From the NCBI GenBank assembly GCA_023664185.1, contig JAMPGA010000003.1, forward strand, positions 1 to 64,000: a stretch of DNA of 64,000 nt. The letters run 5' to 3'. Under the pieces are notes generated by a model. It was not told the origin of the DNA. It worked only from the letters and a program-made list of their open reading frames with translations, and searched no databases. Made by a program: the position numbers and the translations under genes. The stretch is from Muribaculaceae bacterium. GTDB taxonomy: Bacteria; Bacteroidota; Bacteroidia; Bacteroidales; Muribaculaceae. Below, one piece after another: positions 8,761-17,516 of the stretch; position 1 is the first letter of the stretch; each line of letters opens with the position of its first letter.

Positions 8761-9912
8761 TTATTTACCATAAAGGTAGGAAGATGGCAACGGGCGGCAA
8801 TTGTATTGCGATGCCATGGTCTCGCCATAAGCGCCAGCCGAGCGGATGGCCAGAAAGTCGCCACGACGGATGGCCGGGAGACGTTCGTCGGTGCCAAATG
8901 TATCGGCCGACTCGCATACAGGACCCACCACATCGTAGTGATGGAGCTCGCCCTGCGGCGACGAGAGGTTTTCTATTTTATGGTGAGCGTTGTATAGAGC
9001 CGGCCTTATCAAGTCGGTCATGCCGGCGTCAACAATGGCAAAGCGTTTGTTTGTGCCCTCCTTAACGTAAATGACACGAGTTATGAGCGATCCGCACTGA
9101 GCCACAATGGCCCTACCCAGCTCGAAATGTATCATCTGCCCCTGGCGTATGTGGAGATGATTGCGGAAGGTCTTGAAATAGCTTTCGAAATCGGGTATCG
9201 GGTGACGGTCTGGATCAGCATAATCTACACCAAGGCCTCCGCCCACGTTGATATGGCCGAAGGTTATTCCCTTTTTTTCATACTCGTCCTGCAGTCTGTT
9301 TATGGTGTCGCAAAGGAGTATGAAGGGCTCCATGTCGGTGATCTGCGATCCAATGTGGAAGTGCAGCCCTGTCAGTGATATTGACGGGAGTGATTGTGCC
9401 AGCTCCACCACCTGGTCGAGACGGTCAAGATTGATGCCAAACTTGTTTTCGGCCATGCCGGTGGTGATATATTCGTGAGTGTGGGGGTCGATGTCGGGAT
9501 TGACCCTCAAAGCCACTCGTGCGGTTTTACCCATGGCTGTGGCAATCTCATCGATCACGGTGAGCTCGGCTGCCGACTCGACATTGAAACCACCTATGCC
9601 TGTCTCCAGCGCAAATATAATCTCGGCATCTGTCTTTCCCACTCCGGCAAACACTATATCCGAGCTCTTGAATCCGGCCTCGACAGCTTCGTGTATTTCG
9701 CCACGGCTCACCACATCTATGCCCAGTCCGGCGCATTGTATGCGCCTCAAGATGCCTGGATTACTGTTGGCCTTTATGGCATAATGCACTTTAAAGCGTT
9801 CGTCGCGCGCAGTTCGTTTCACCTCGGCGAGGGTGCGCTCCAAGAGGTTGAGATCGTAAAAGTAAAACGGAGTCTCAAGGTCCTTGAATTCGGATAGAGG
9901 AAATCGTGTCAT
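8761..9912 (-). CDS. lysA: diaminopimelate decarboxylase
   Basis: PLP-dependent enzyme making L-lysine from meso-diaminopimelate. The alanine-racemase-like barrel carries the PLP lysine in HYAIKANSN (Lys47), the phosphate-binding glycines INVGGGLGVDY, and the C-terminal barrel has the substrate motif GPVCESADTFG. Length 383 aa is normal. It begins inside the lysC stop (ATGA overlap), so kinase and decarboxylase, the first and last steps of the lysine branch, are translated together. Confidence 0.95.
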   Translation of the reverse strand: MTRFPLSEFKDLETPFYFYDLNLLERTLAEVKRTARDERFKVHYAIKANSNPGILRRIQCAGLGIDVVSRGEIHEAVEAGFKSSDIVFAGVGKTDAEIIFALETGIGGFNVESAAELTVIDEIATAMGKTARVALRVNPDIDPHTHEYITTGMAENKFGINLDRLDQVVELAQSLPSISLTGLHFHIGSQITDMEPFILLCDTINRLQDEYEKKGITFGHINVGGGLGVDYADPDRHPIPDFESYFKTFRNHLHIRQGQMIHFELGRAIVAQCGSLITRVIYVKEGTNKRFAIVDAGMTDLIRPALYNAHHKIENLSSPQGELHHYDVVGPVCESADTFGTDERLPAIRRGDFLAIRSAGAYGETMASQYNCRPLPSSYLYGK

Positions 9913-11237
9913 GACGCAGTATCTGTGAAAAGCTTTTTACTGAGGAGATTGAGAGCCTTTATCTTGTCGTCCTGGCGAATGAGAAACGAGATGTTGTAGT
10001 TAGATCCGCCATACGAAATCATTCTCACAGGAATTTCAGCCAACGCTTCCACAGCCCTGGCCTCATATCCCGTGTTAGTCCAGTCCATATTGCCCACCAC
10101 GGCAATAATGGCCATATTTTTGTCTACGGTGACGGTACCGAATTTTTTGAGTTCGTCGACTATCTCAGGCAGATAGCGTTCGGAGTCTATCGAAAGCGAC
10201 ACACCCACTTCGCTGGTGGCAATCATGTCGATGGCCGTCTTGTATTTTTCAAAGGTCTCAAACACACGGGTAAGGAAGCCATAGGCCAGGAGCATGCGCG
10301 AGCTCTTTATCTTTATGGCTATAACATTGTCCTTGGCGGCCACAGCCTTTATGGAAGGCTCCGTCACATTATTATATATGAGTGTGCCATGTGCCTCGGG
10401 CTTCATGGTGTTGAGGAGTCTGACGGGGATATTGTTAACCTTAGCCGGAAGCACACAAGTGGGGTGAAGGATCTTGGCTCCGAAATATGCCAGCTCGGCA
10501 GCTTCCTCATAGTGGAGCTCGCTCACCGGTTTGGTGTCTTCCACATACCTTGGATCATTGTTGTGCATGCCGTCAATATCGGTCCAGATCTCTATCTCTT
10601 CGGCTTCGATGGCGGCTCCCACAAGTGATGCGGTATAGTCGCTGCCGCCACGCTGCAGATTGTCTATCTCACCGGTGGCATTGCGGCAAATATATCCCTG
10701 AGTTATGAAGATGTCGGCATCTTGATATTTGTCGAGCAGAGCCTGCAGGTGCAGCTGTATGTGAGGCATGTCGGGCTCACCGTTGCGATCGGTCTTCATA
10801 TAGTCGAGCGCAGGTATAGCCTCGGCATATATGCCCCGCTCGTTGAGCAGTATGGTCATCATGGCCACACTCATAATCTCGCCCTGAGCCAGTATTATCT
10901 TCTCCTCCACCTCTGTGAAGAGTTCGCGTGAGGTGAACGAGCGGATATAGTTGAAACATGCCTTTATCTCCTTAAGAGCTCGTTCGCGGCTTTCCAGACG
11001 GTTGTAGAGCGAAGCAAGGGTCTTGAGATATTTCGACTCAAGGATGTTGATGGTCTCCTTGGCGCCATTGATGTTGCCTTTATATAAATAGTCGGCTATT
11101 TCGACGAGCGTGTTGGTTGTCCCTGACATGGCAGAGAGTACAATGATGTTTCGGCCACGGTCGCTAACAAGAGATGCGACGTGGCGTATGCGCTCGGCCG
11201 AGCCTACGGATGTTCCTCCAAATTTAAGTACTTTCAT
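9909..11237 (-). CDS. lysC: aspartate kinase, monofunctional
   Basis: Phosphorylates aspartate, the first step to lysine, threonine, methionine and diaminopimelate. The 442-aa protein opens with KFGGTSVGSAERI, contains GGSDYTASLVGAAIEA for substrate and ATP, and ends with two ACT domains (about residues 300-440; AVVGNMDWTNTGYEARAV in the second). There is no homoserine dehydrogenase domain, so this is the monofunctional, lysine-branch type, probably feedback-inhibited by lysine through the ACT domains. It heads the lysA operon and has a TAACTTTG -7 element just upstream. Confidence 0.94.
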   Translation of the reverse strand: MKVLKFGGTSVGSAERIRHVASLVSDRGRNIIVLSAMSGTTNTLVEIADYLYKGNINGAKETINILESKYLKTLASLYNRLESRERALKEIKACFNYIRSFTSRELFTEVEEKIILAQGEIMSVAMMTILLNERGIYAEAIPALDYMKTDRNGEPDMPHIQLHLQALLDKYQDADIFITQGYICRNATGEIDNLQRGGSDYTASLVGAAIEAEEIEIWTDIDGMHNNDPRYVEDTKPVSELHYEEAAELAYFGAKILHPTCVLPAKVNNIPVRLLNTMKPEAHGTLIYNNVTEPSIKAVAAKDNVIAIKIKSSRMLLAYGFLTRVFETFEKYKTAIDMIATSEVGVSLSIDSERYLPEIVDELKKFGTVTVDKNMAIIAVVGNMDWTNTGYEARAVEALAEIPVRMISYGGSNYNISFLIRQDDKIKALNLLSKKLFTDTAS

Positions 11238-11256
11238 CGGATGAAAAATTTGGGGT

Positions 11257-11264
11257 CAAAGTTA
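11257..11264 (-). promoter_or_regulatory. -7 promoter element of lysC operon
   Basis: The minus strand reads TAACTTTG, matching TAnnTTTG, 19 bases before the lysC ATG. This is the only obvious promoter for the seven-gene run down to rlmD. Confidence 0.55.
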
Positions 11265-11300
11265 CAAAAAATTCCTTAAACACTCTTAATTTGGCCGGTT

Positions 11301-13343
11301 CTATTTTGCCGACATGCGTTTCAGCAGGTTGTAGGAAGGTACGATTCCCAGGCTTCCTGCTTTGCTGAGGTCGGAAAAAGCGGCCTCTTTGTTGCCGAGA
11401 GTGAGATAGACGTAGCCGCGGTTGTAATAAGCTTCGCCGAAATCAGGCTTAAGCTCTATGGCACGGCTGAACGACATTAGGGCTGATGTATAGTCACCTT
11501 CGGTTGCCTGAATCACACCTTTGTTATAATGAGCAATTGGCATGAGCGGAGAGAGCTCGATCACCTTGTCCAGATCGGCTAAAGCACTCCGTATGGCTCC
11601 GGGACCTCCGGGCAGTTCATGCCGCACAGCCTCTGTGCCGTCGGTCGTGGCGTGCGGTCGTGGCGTCTGCGAGAGCAAAAATTCTGCATTAGCCCTTATG
11701 AGATAAGCCAGGGTGAAATCAGGTGTAAGGGAAATGGCGCGTCCCAAGTCGGCTATGGCATTTTCATAGTCGCGCAGAGTCATAAAGTCCATGGCTCGAC
11801 CGAGGTAATCTATAGAGCGGGGGGAGTGTCCGGCGAGATATGAATTGTAGTATGCCACGGATTCAAAGTGGCGCTGGGCGGTCTCCTCGTCGGTTGTCGA
11901 AGGTTCGTGGTTGGTGACTTGCAGCAGGAAACGCAGAGTGCGGGTGGAGTTTATATCGTCAACTTCACGCATATATTCACCGCTCATTTTCAGCTCGGTG
12001 GGCGATGTGTAGTATGTGATGCTGAATATCGGCTCGAGTTCTATGGAAATATTTCTGTCCTGCACTTTGCCTCTAATCTCCTTACTGTTGAATATCTGCT
12101 CGGGGCGAGTATTGTCTACAATAGTATTGAGCGAGCTGAAGCGTCTTTTCACCTGCTCCTGAGTCTCTACGGGAGCCTGCATAGCCAGATCGTCGGAATC
12201 GCCGGCAGCGACACTATCGGTGCTGACCACTGAGAATCGTCCCTGTGGATCGAGCTGCACTTTGGTCTTGGCCAGCTGCAGCGATTTGTCGTAGTCCTTT
12301 TCCGCACCTTTCAAGTCCCCCTTGCGCCTTTTGGCGTCATATCTCATAAAGTAAGCAGCGGCAAAATCGGGATATTCTTCAATGAGTTTGTCCATGTCGG
12401 CTATGGCTCGGTCAAGGCGCCCAGTTTCCGACAGTAGGATAGCTCTGTTATAAAGAGCTTTATAGTCGTTGGGATCCAACTGTAGCACCCTGGTGAAGTC
12501 TGTGATGGCCTTGTCGGTGTCATGCACCTCGGTGCGCAGCAAGCCGCGGTTGAACATGGCCATAGTATTCTGAGGCTCAAGCTGCAGGGCATAATCATAG
12601 TCGGCAAATGCACCCTGAAAATCGTCGGTCATATATCTCAGAAAGGCGCGATTTATGAAAAATCCAGCATATTTAGGCTGCAGTCTGATGGCTTTGTCCA
12701 TGTCGGCCAGAGCCGAGGCATAGTCGGAGTGTGAGTTTATGGCTATATCGGCTCTCATCACATAGGCATTCACAGCATTTCGGTTTATGGAAAGAGCCTT
12801 GTCGATATCCTCTTTGGCGCCGATGGTGTCTTTTTGCTCCAGTCGCAGGCGGGCACGACCCAGATAGCCGCCGTCAAACCCCGGAAAACGCTTCAAAAGA
12901 AAGGCATATGTGGAGTCTGCACCGGCAAGGTCCTTGACATCCTGCTGGGCTATGGCCTTGTTGTAGAGCAATCCGCGCGAGTCGGGCATCATGGAGAGCG
13001 CTTGATTATAGTCAGCGATGGCGTCGCGGTTTTTGCCCATATTCTGGCGGGCCACTCCCCTCACCTCCCAGGCGTCTACAATAAATGGGTTGCGGTCAAG
13101 AGCCAGAGTGGCGTCCTGCTCGGCTCCTATATAGTCGTCAAGATTAAGCTTGGCCACAGCTCTGTAGAAATAGGGCTGTGCCAGATAAGGCTTGACGTCG
13201 ATGACACGATTAAAGTATTGTATGGAGAGCACATAATCTTCAAAATATAGATTGTTTTGCCCTATGCGAAGCACCTGGTCGGTGTTGATCTGCGCATAGG
13301 CCAACACCGGTATTGTGAGCAAAGCAAACAGTAAACGTTTCAT
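11301..13343 (-). CDS. secreted tetratricopeptide-repeat protein
   Basis: A 680-aa protein with an N-terminal signal peptide (MKRLLFALLTIPVLAYAQ) followed by ten or more TPR units, e.g. YFYRAVAKLNLDDYIGAEQD, NRAFLRYMTDDFQGAFADYD and YNRGYVYLTLGNKEAAFSDL. An acidic spacer without clear TPRs lies around residues 385-470. TPR solenoids mount protein partners; the role here is unknown, probably periplasmic or envelope assembly. The start at 13343 is preferred over an in-frame ATG at 13472 because a TAATTTTG -7 element lies between them and because this Met begins the signal peptide. Divergent from the VanX-like gene. Confidence 0.85.
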   Translation of the reverse strand: MKRLLFALLTIPVLAYAQINTDQVLRIGQNNLYFEDYVLSIQYFNRVIDVKPYLAQPYFYRAVAKLNLDDYIGAEQDATLALDRNPFIVDAWEVRGVARQNMGKNRDAIADYNQALSMMPDSRGLLYNKAIAQQDVKDLAGADSTYAFLLKRFPGFDGGYLGRARLRLEQKDTIGAKEDIDKALSINRNAVNAYVMRADIAINSHSDYASALADMDKAIRLQPKYAGFFINRAFLRYMTDDFQGAFADYDYALQLEPQNTMAMFNRGLLRTEVHDTDKAITDFTRVLQLDPNDYKALYNRAILLSETGRLDRAIADMDKLIEEYPDFAAAYFMRYDAKRRKGDLKGAEKDYDKSLQLAKTKVQLDPQGRFSVVSTDSVAAGDSDDLAMQAPVETQEQVKRRFSSLNTIVDNTRPEQIFNSKEIRGKVQDRNISIELEPIFSITYYTSPTELKMSGEYMREVDDINSTRTLRFLLQVTNHEPSTTDEETAQRHFESVAYYNSYLAGHSPRSIDYLGRAMDFMTLRDYENAIADLGRAISLTPDFTLAYLIRANAEFLLSQTPRPHATTDGTEAVRHELPGGPGAIRSALADLDKVIELSPLMPIAHYNKGVIQATEGDYTSALMSFSRAIELKPDFGEAYYNRGYVYLTLGNKEAAFSDLSKAGSLGIVPSYNLLKRMSAK

Positions 13344-13367
13344 GTGATGCGAATGATGTATATCTTG

Positions 13368-13375
13368 CAAAATTA
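13368..13375 (-). promoter_or_regulatory. -7 promoter element of the TPR gene
   Basis: Minus strand reads TAATTTTG, 24 bases before the ATG at 13343. It helps to exclude the upstream in-frame start. Confidence 0.5.
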
Positions 13376-13451
13376 GTGAAAGTTTTCGATACATGCTTTC
13401 GTAAATGGCCATATTGATGCAAAAGTATATAAAAATCTCCTTAATTTTGTT

Positions 13452-13459
13452 TACTTTTG
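13452..13459 (+). promoter_or_regulatory. -7 promoter element of the VanX-like gene, almost touching the start codon
   Basis: TACTTTTG matches TAnnTTTG and ends only 4 bases before the ATG at 13464, so transcription would begin at or within a few bases of the start codon. This predicts a leaderless mRNA. Confidence 0.5.
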
Positions 13460-13463
13460 CATC

Positions 13464-14141
13464 ATGAAACAATCGGCAATTGCAATACTTGTTTTACTGA
13501 TGACTGTTTTTAATGTAGCGGCCTCAGAGTCGCTCGATTCTGTGCTGAGCCGCCGGGGTTACCGCGATGTGGAGAGCCTTGACAGAAATATTGTTGTGAG
13601 GCTGATGTATGCACGTGCCGACAATTTCACGGGGCGTGTGCTCTATAAGCCTGACGTGCTGAGTCGCGCATGGCTTCATCCTGACGCAGCTGCTGCGTTG
13701 CAGAAAGCCCAGAAGATATTGTCGGAAGTGGCTCCCGGAACAAGGCTTTTGGTAAAAGACGCTGCCCGCCCCATGAGTGTGCAGCGATCCATGTTTGACG
13801 CTGTAAAGGGAACTCCCAAGGCTAATTATGTGGCCAATCCGGCGCGTGGAGGCGGACTACACAACTTCGGGCTGGCTGTGGATATCACGCTGGCTGACTC
13901 GGATGGACGCGAACTTCCCATGGGCACTCAGGTGGATCACCTTGGTGTGGAGGCCAATATAGACCGAGAGCAGCAGATGGTGGCTAACGGTATCATCTCG
14001 GAAACCGAGCGCCAAAATAGGCTTTTGCTGCGCAGAGTGATGCGAGAGGCCGGATTTCGCACCATCCGCACCGAATGGTGGCACTTTAACCTGTGCTCGC
14101 TCCAAGAAGCAAAAAGCCGATATAAACTAATAGATTTTTAA
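13464..14141 (+). CDS. D-alanyl-D-alanine dipeptidase (VanX/DdpX, peptidase M15D)
   Basis: Zinc dipeptidase that splits D-Ala-D-Ala. A signal peptide (about residues 1-21) sends it to the periplasm, unlike cytoplasmic VanX, so cell-wall dipeptide turnover or salvage is likelier than glycopeptide resistance. Zinc ligands are visible in GLHNFGLAVDIT (His and Asp) and in EWWHFN, which also supplies the catalytic Glu. 225 aa is usual. No vanH, vanA or vanRS genes are near. The pectinesterase starts 19 bp downstream and may share its transcript. Confidence 0.87.
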   Translation: MKQSAIAILVLLMTVFNVAASESLDSVLSRRGYRDVESLDRNIVVRLMYARADNFTGRVLYKPDVLSRAWLHPDAAAALQKAQKILSEVAPGTRLLVKDAARPMSVQRSMFDAVKGTPKANYVANPARGGGLHNFGLAVDITLADSDGRELPMGTQVDHLGVEANIDREQQMVANGIISETERQNRLLLRRVMREAGFRTIRTEWWHFNLCSLQEAKSRYKLIDF

Positions 14142-14160
14142 CACTTTAACTTATACAGAG

Positions 14161-15120
14161 ATGCTTAGAAACCTTATTTTCAGTATCATGATTATCTCCG
14201 GCGCTATCTGTCATGCGGAAGCCACCACCAGATATGACTTCATTGTAGCACAGGATGGCAGCGGAGACTTCACTACCGTGCAGGAGGCCATCAACGCAGT
14301 GCCCGATTTCCGCAAAGCTGCCCGCACTAATATCTTTGTAAAGAAGGGTACCTATAAGGAGAAACTCATCATCCCCGCCTGCAAGCTCAATGTGTCGCTC
14401 ATCGGTGAAGAGGGAACTGTGCTTACCTACGATGATTACGCCTCGAAGCTCAATCGGTTTGGCGAAGAGAAATCTACCTCGGGTTCCTCCTCATGCTATA
14501 TCTATGGCCCTGATTTCACGGCTGAGAATATCACTTTTGAGAATTCGGCCGGTCCGGTGGGTCAGGCTGTAGCATGTTTTGTCAGCGGCGACCATGCAGT
14601 GTTCAAAAAATGCCGTTTCCTCGGCAATCAGGACACTCTGTATACCTATGGCGAGAAGACAAGGCAGTATTATGAAGACTGCTATATCGAAGGCACTGTC
14701 GACTTTATATTCGGCAAAGCCACAGCAGTTTTCAACCGCTGCCACATCAACAGCAAATCTGGCGGCTATGTCACTGCGCCAGCCACACCGCAGGGTGAGA
14801 AACATGGATATGTGTTTTTTGACTGCAACCTCACTGCCGATGATGGTGTGACAGGCGTGGCACTCTCACGCCCCTGGCGCCCCTACGCCCAGGCCATTTT
14901 CATTGGTTGCACCCTGGGCTCACACATCTCGGCAGAAGGATGGAATAACTGGGGCCGTGAATCCAACGAAAAGACCGTGAACTACGCCGAATATCAAAGC
15001 AAGGGCCCCGGTGCCAATCCGGAGGCCAGAGCAGCCTATTCGCGTCAGCTCCCCGACGACCATGGATATGACATTGTCTCCGTGCTTGCCGGCGACGATG
15101 GTTGGAATCCTACCCTCTGA
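14161..15120 (+). CDS. pectinesterase (carbohydrate esterase family 8)
   Basis: Removes methyl esters from homogalacturonan. The 319-aa protein has a signal peptide (residues 1-20) and a right-handed beta-helix opening with VAQDGSGDFTTVQEAI. Family motifs are GQAVACFVSGD, FLGNQDTLYTY (first catalytic Asp region), IEGTVDFIFGKA (second Asp) and LSRPWRPYAQ (substrate Arg and Trp). It would act in the periplasm on imported pectin oligomers. No SusC/SusD pair or polysaccharide lyase is adjacent, so it is an isolated degradative gene rather than part of a visible PUL. Confidence 0.92.
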   Translation: MLRNLIFSIMIISGAICHAEATTRYDFIVAQDGSGDFTTVQEAINAVPDFRKAARTNIFVKKGTYKEKLIIPACKLNVSLIGEEGTVLTYDDYASKLNRFGEEKSTSGSSSCYIYGPDFTAENITFENSAGPVGQAVACFVSGDHAVFKKCRFLGNQDTLYTYGEKTRQYYEDCYIEGTVDFIFGKATAVFNRCHINSKSGGYVTAPATPQGEKHGYVFFDCNLTADDGVTGVALSRPWRPYAQAIFIGCTLGSHISAEGWNNWGRESNEKTVNYAEYQSKGPGANPEARAAYSRQLPDDHGYDIVSVLAGDDGWNPTL

Positions 15121-15124
15121 GTCT

Positions 15125-15158
15125 TTTGCAGAGTGCAAAATTTTGCGTAATTTTGCAC
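15125..15158 (+). promoter_or_regulatory. prfC promoter overlapped by a 10-bp dyad
   Basis: A -33 TTTG (15125-15128) is followed 19 bp later by a -7 TAATTTTG (15148-15155), close to the Bacteroidota consensus. A perfect dyad, GTGCAAAATT (15133-15142) and AATTTTGCAC (15149-15158) with a 6-base centre, covers the -7 element. It could be an operator or the terminator of the pectinesterase gene. Confidence 0.6.
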
Positions 15159-15183
15159 TATCAAAACCAGTCATTACAAAAAA

Positions 15184-16761
15184 ATGTCGCTTAAAGAAGA
15201 AATAGCACGTAGACGCACCTTTGCCATTATATCACACCCCGATGCCGGAAAGACAACACTGACAGAAAAACTTCTTCTGTTTGGTGGCGCCATCCACATA
15301 GCCGGAGCGGTCAAGTCGAACAAAATCAAAAAGACGGCTACCTCCGACTGGATGGAGATTGAGAAACAGAGAGGCATCTCAGTGGCCACATCGGTGATGG
15401 GATTCAACTATGGCGACTACAAAATCAACATACTTGATACTCCCGGCCACCAGGATTTTGCCGAGGATACCTACCGCACTCTCACAGCTGTTGACTCGGT
15501 CATTATCGTGGTCGATGTGGCCAAGGGTGTGGAACGCCAGACCCGCAAGCTCATGGAGGTGTGCCGCATGCGCAACACTCCGGTGATTATATTCGTCAAC
15601 AAGCTTGACCGCGAAGGTCGGGATCCGTTTGACATTCTCGACGAACTTGAGAGCGAACTTAAAATCAAGGTTCGCCCTCTATCGTGGCCTATTAATATAG
15701 GTGAACGTTTCAAGGGAGTTTATAATATATATGAGAACACTCTTGATCTTTTCACGCCCGACAAGCAGCGTGTGAGCGAACGAGTTGAGATAGACTCCCT
15801 CTCTGATCCGCGCATTGACGAGGCTGTGGGCGAAACGGATGCCTCGAAGCTACGCGACGATTTAGAGCTCATTGAAGGGGTTTATCCCGAGTTTGACAAG
15901 GAGGACTACCTGGCTGGAAAGGTGGCTCCGGTATTCTTCGGATCGGCGCTGAATACATTTGGCGTAAAGGAGCTGCTTGACTGCTTTGTGCAGATAGCGC
16001 CCTCACCGCGACCCATCATGGCCGAAGAGCGTGAGATTAATCCTGAAGAGGAAGGATTCTCGGGATTCGTATTCAAGATTCACGCCAATATGGATCCCAA
16101 CCACCGGTCATGCATCGCATTTGTCAAGATCTGTTCAGGCAAGTTTGAACGCAATGCCCCCTACCGACATATACGGTCGAACAAGACTCTGAAGTTTGCA
16201 GCTCCCACAGCCTTCATGGCCCAGAAGAAAAACATAGTCGACGAGGCATATCCGGGCGATATTGTGGGTATTCCCGACACAGGCAATTTCAAAATCGGTG
16301 ATACCCTTACCTCCGGCGAACTGCTGCATTTCAAAGGTCTGCCCAGCTTCTCCCCCGAGATGTTTAAATACATCGAAAATGCCGATCCCATGAAGGCCAA
16401 GCAACTCGACAAAGGTGTTCAGCAGCTGATGGACGAGGGTGTGGCTCAGCTGTTTACAAATCAGTTTAACGGCCGCAAGATAATTGGCACAGTAGGACAG
16501 CTCCAGTTTGAGGTGATACAATATCGCCTGGAACACGAATATGGAGCCCAGTGTCGGTGGGAGCCCATCTCGCTCTACAAAGCCTGCTGGATAGAGAGCG
16601 ATGATGCCGAGGCTCTTGATGCTTTCAAAAAGCGCAAACACCAGTTCATGGCCACCGACCGTGAGGGGCGTGATGTTTTCCTGGCCGATTCGCCCTATGT
16701 GTTGCAGATGGCACAGAACGATTTCCCGAAAATCAGATTTCACTTCTCATCGGAATTCTAA
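15184..16761 (+). CDS. prfC: peptide chain release factor 3
   Basis: GTPase that recycles RF1/RF2 after peptide release. The 525-aa protein has G1 [14 protein letters not shown], the switch I region [13 protein letters not shown]3 [14 protein letters not shown] and G4 [13 protein letters not shown], followed by the domain 2 and 3 barrels ([34 protein letters not shown]). RGISV with TSVM separates RF3 from EF-G. Transcribed alone from the consensus-like promoter just upstream and ended by a large palindrome. Confidence 0.96.
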   Translation: MSLKEEIARRRTFAIISHPDAGKTTLTEKLLLFGGAIHIAGAVKSNKIKKTATSDWMEIEKQRGISVATSVMGFNYGDYKINILDTPGHQDFAEDTYRTLTAVDSVIIVVDVAKGVERQTRKLMEVCRMRNTPVIIFVNKLDREGRDPFDILDELESELKIKVRPLSWPINIGERFKGVYNIYENTLDLFTPDKQRVSERVEIDSLSDPRIDEAVGETDASKLRDDLELIEGVYPEFDKEDYLAGKVAPVFFGSALNTFGVKELLDCFVQIAPSPRPIMAEEREINPEEEGFSGFVFKIHANMDPNHRSCIAFVKICSGKFERNAPYRHIRSNKTLKFAAPTAFMAQKKNIVDEAYPGDIVGIPDTGNFKIGDTLTSGELLHFKGLPSFSPEMFKYIENADPMKAKQLDKGVQQLMDEGVAQLFTNQFNGRKIIGTVGQLQFEVIQYRLEHEYGAQCRWEPISLYKACWIESDDAEALDAFKKRKHQFMATDREGRDVFLADSPYVLQMAQNDFPKIRFHFSSEF

Positions 16762-16766
16762 AAAAT

Positions 16767-16816
16767 AATAAGATAAATGAGGCTTACTCCGCGGAGTAAG
16801 CCTCATTTATCTTATT
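16767..16816. terminator. perfect 50-bp palindromic bidirectional terminator
   Basis: The two 25-base arms, 16767-16791 and 16792-16816, are exact reverse complements meeting at a CCGCGG centre. The hairpin lies between the convergent prfC and LTXXQ-like genes, and A-rich sequence precedes it, giving a T-run for the minus transcript. It should stop transcription from both sides. Confidence 0.85.
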
Positions 16817-16856
16817 TCACTGACCTAAAAGTCTTTATTACCTACCTTAGAGGGCC

Positions 16857-17318
16857 TTATTTCACAACAGCCGTCTGAGCTCTCTCAGCCTTACGCTGCA
16901 TGCAGGCTTTGTCTCCTTTGTGTACACCTTTCTTTGCATCAGGGCGAACTTTGTGGCGGGGAGCCTGGTTTACGTAGCTGTTCTCGAGATACTGCACATA
17001 CTGCTCGGGAGTGAGAATGGCTTTTATCTTGGTGAGATATTCCTGGCGGGCAGCCTTGGCGTTTTCGCGACACTCCTTCTTTATGTCCTGCTTGTCCTTT
17101 TTGTCCTTCTTGTCGGATGTGCAGGGAGTAATCTCCTTGAGCTTGGCCTGCTGCTCGGCGGTGAGGTTCAGTCCGTCGAAGGGGCAGGGACGCTGCTGCT
17201 GGCACTGCTCCTGAGCAGCCTTGCAGGTGGCCTGATCGGTGCAGGGAGTCTGGGCGAAAGCCTGACCTGCGAAGAGTGACGAGAGGAGAACGGAAGTTGC
17301 GATGATGATCTTTTTCAT
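16857..17318 (-). CDS. small Cys-rich periplasmic protein, Spy/LTXXQ-like
   Basis: 153-aa protein with a clear signal peptide (MKKIIIATSVLLSSLFAGQA, cut after AFA). The mature part has about seven cysteines, a basic mid-region rich in DKKDK, and two helices of LTXXQ type: LTAEQQAKLKEI and LTPEQYVQYLE. LTXXQ helices are seen in Spy/CpxP periplasmic chaperones and stress sensors; similar small proteins are common in Bacteroidales. Cysteines in the first 30 mature residues could form disulfides. A leader of about 200 bases rich in AAC/CAA on the mRNA precedes it. Function unproven. Confidence 0.7.
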   Translation of the reverse strand: MKKIIIATSVLLSSLFAGQAFAQTPCTDQATCKAAQEQCQQQRPCPFDGLNLTAEQQAKLKEITPCTSDKKDKKDKQDIKKECRENAKAARQEYLTKIKAILTPEQYVQYLENSYVNQAPRHKVRPDAKKGVHKGDKACMQRKAERAQTAVVK

Positions 17319-17454
17319 ATTCTTTTTGTAGTTTGTTTGTTTCTGAGTTTAGTTGTTTTTGTTGTTGTTTGTATTTAAGACGACCGAAATTGACTAAAGT
17401 TTAAATCAACAGGGCGATTTTAACATACTTTTCACAATGCGTTAACAAACCCTA

Positions 17455-17486
17455 TTTGAATATATGAATAATAATTAGTAACTTTG
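17455..17486 (+). promoter_or_regulatory. consensus-like promoter of the thioredoxin-fold lipoprotein gene
   Basis: TTTG at 17455-17458 and TAACTTTG at 17479-17486 are separated by 20 bp, a near-perfect -33/-7 pair. The ATG follows 30 bases later at 17517. Confidence 0.7.
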
Positions 17487-17516
17487 CATGATATTTAAAA
17501 CAGACTTCAAACTACA

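Noticed and set aside
13464..14141. Vancomycin-resistance role for the VanX-like protein
   Set aside because: It has a signal peptide, and no vanH, vanA or regulator is nearby, so cell-wall turnover is likelier.
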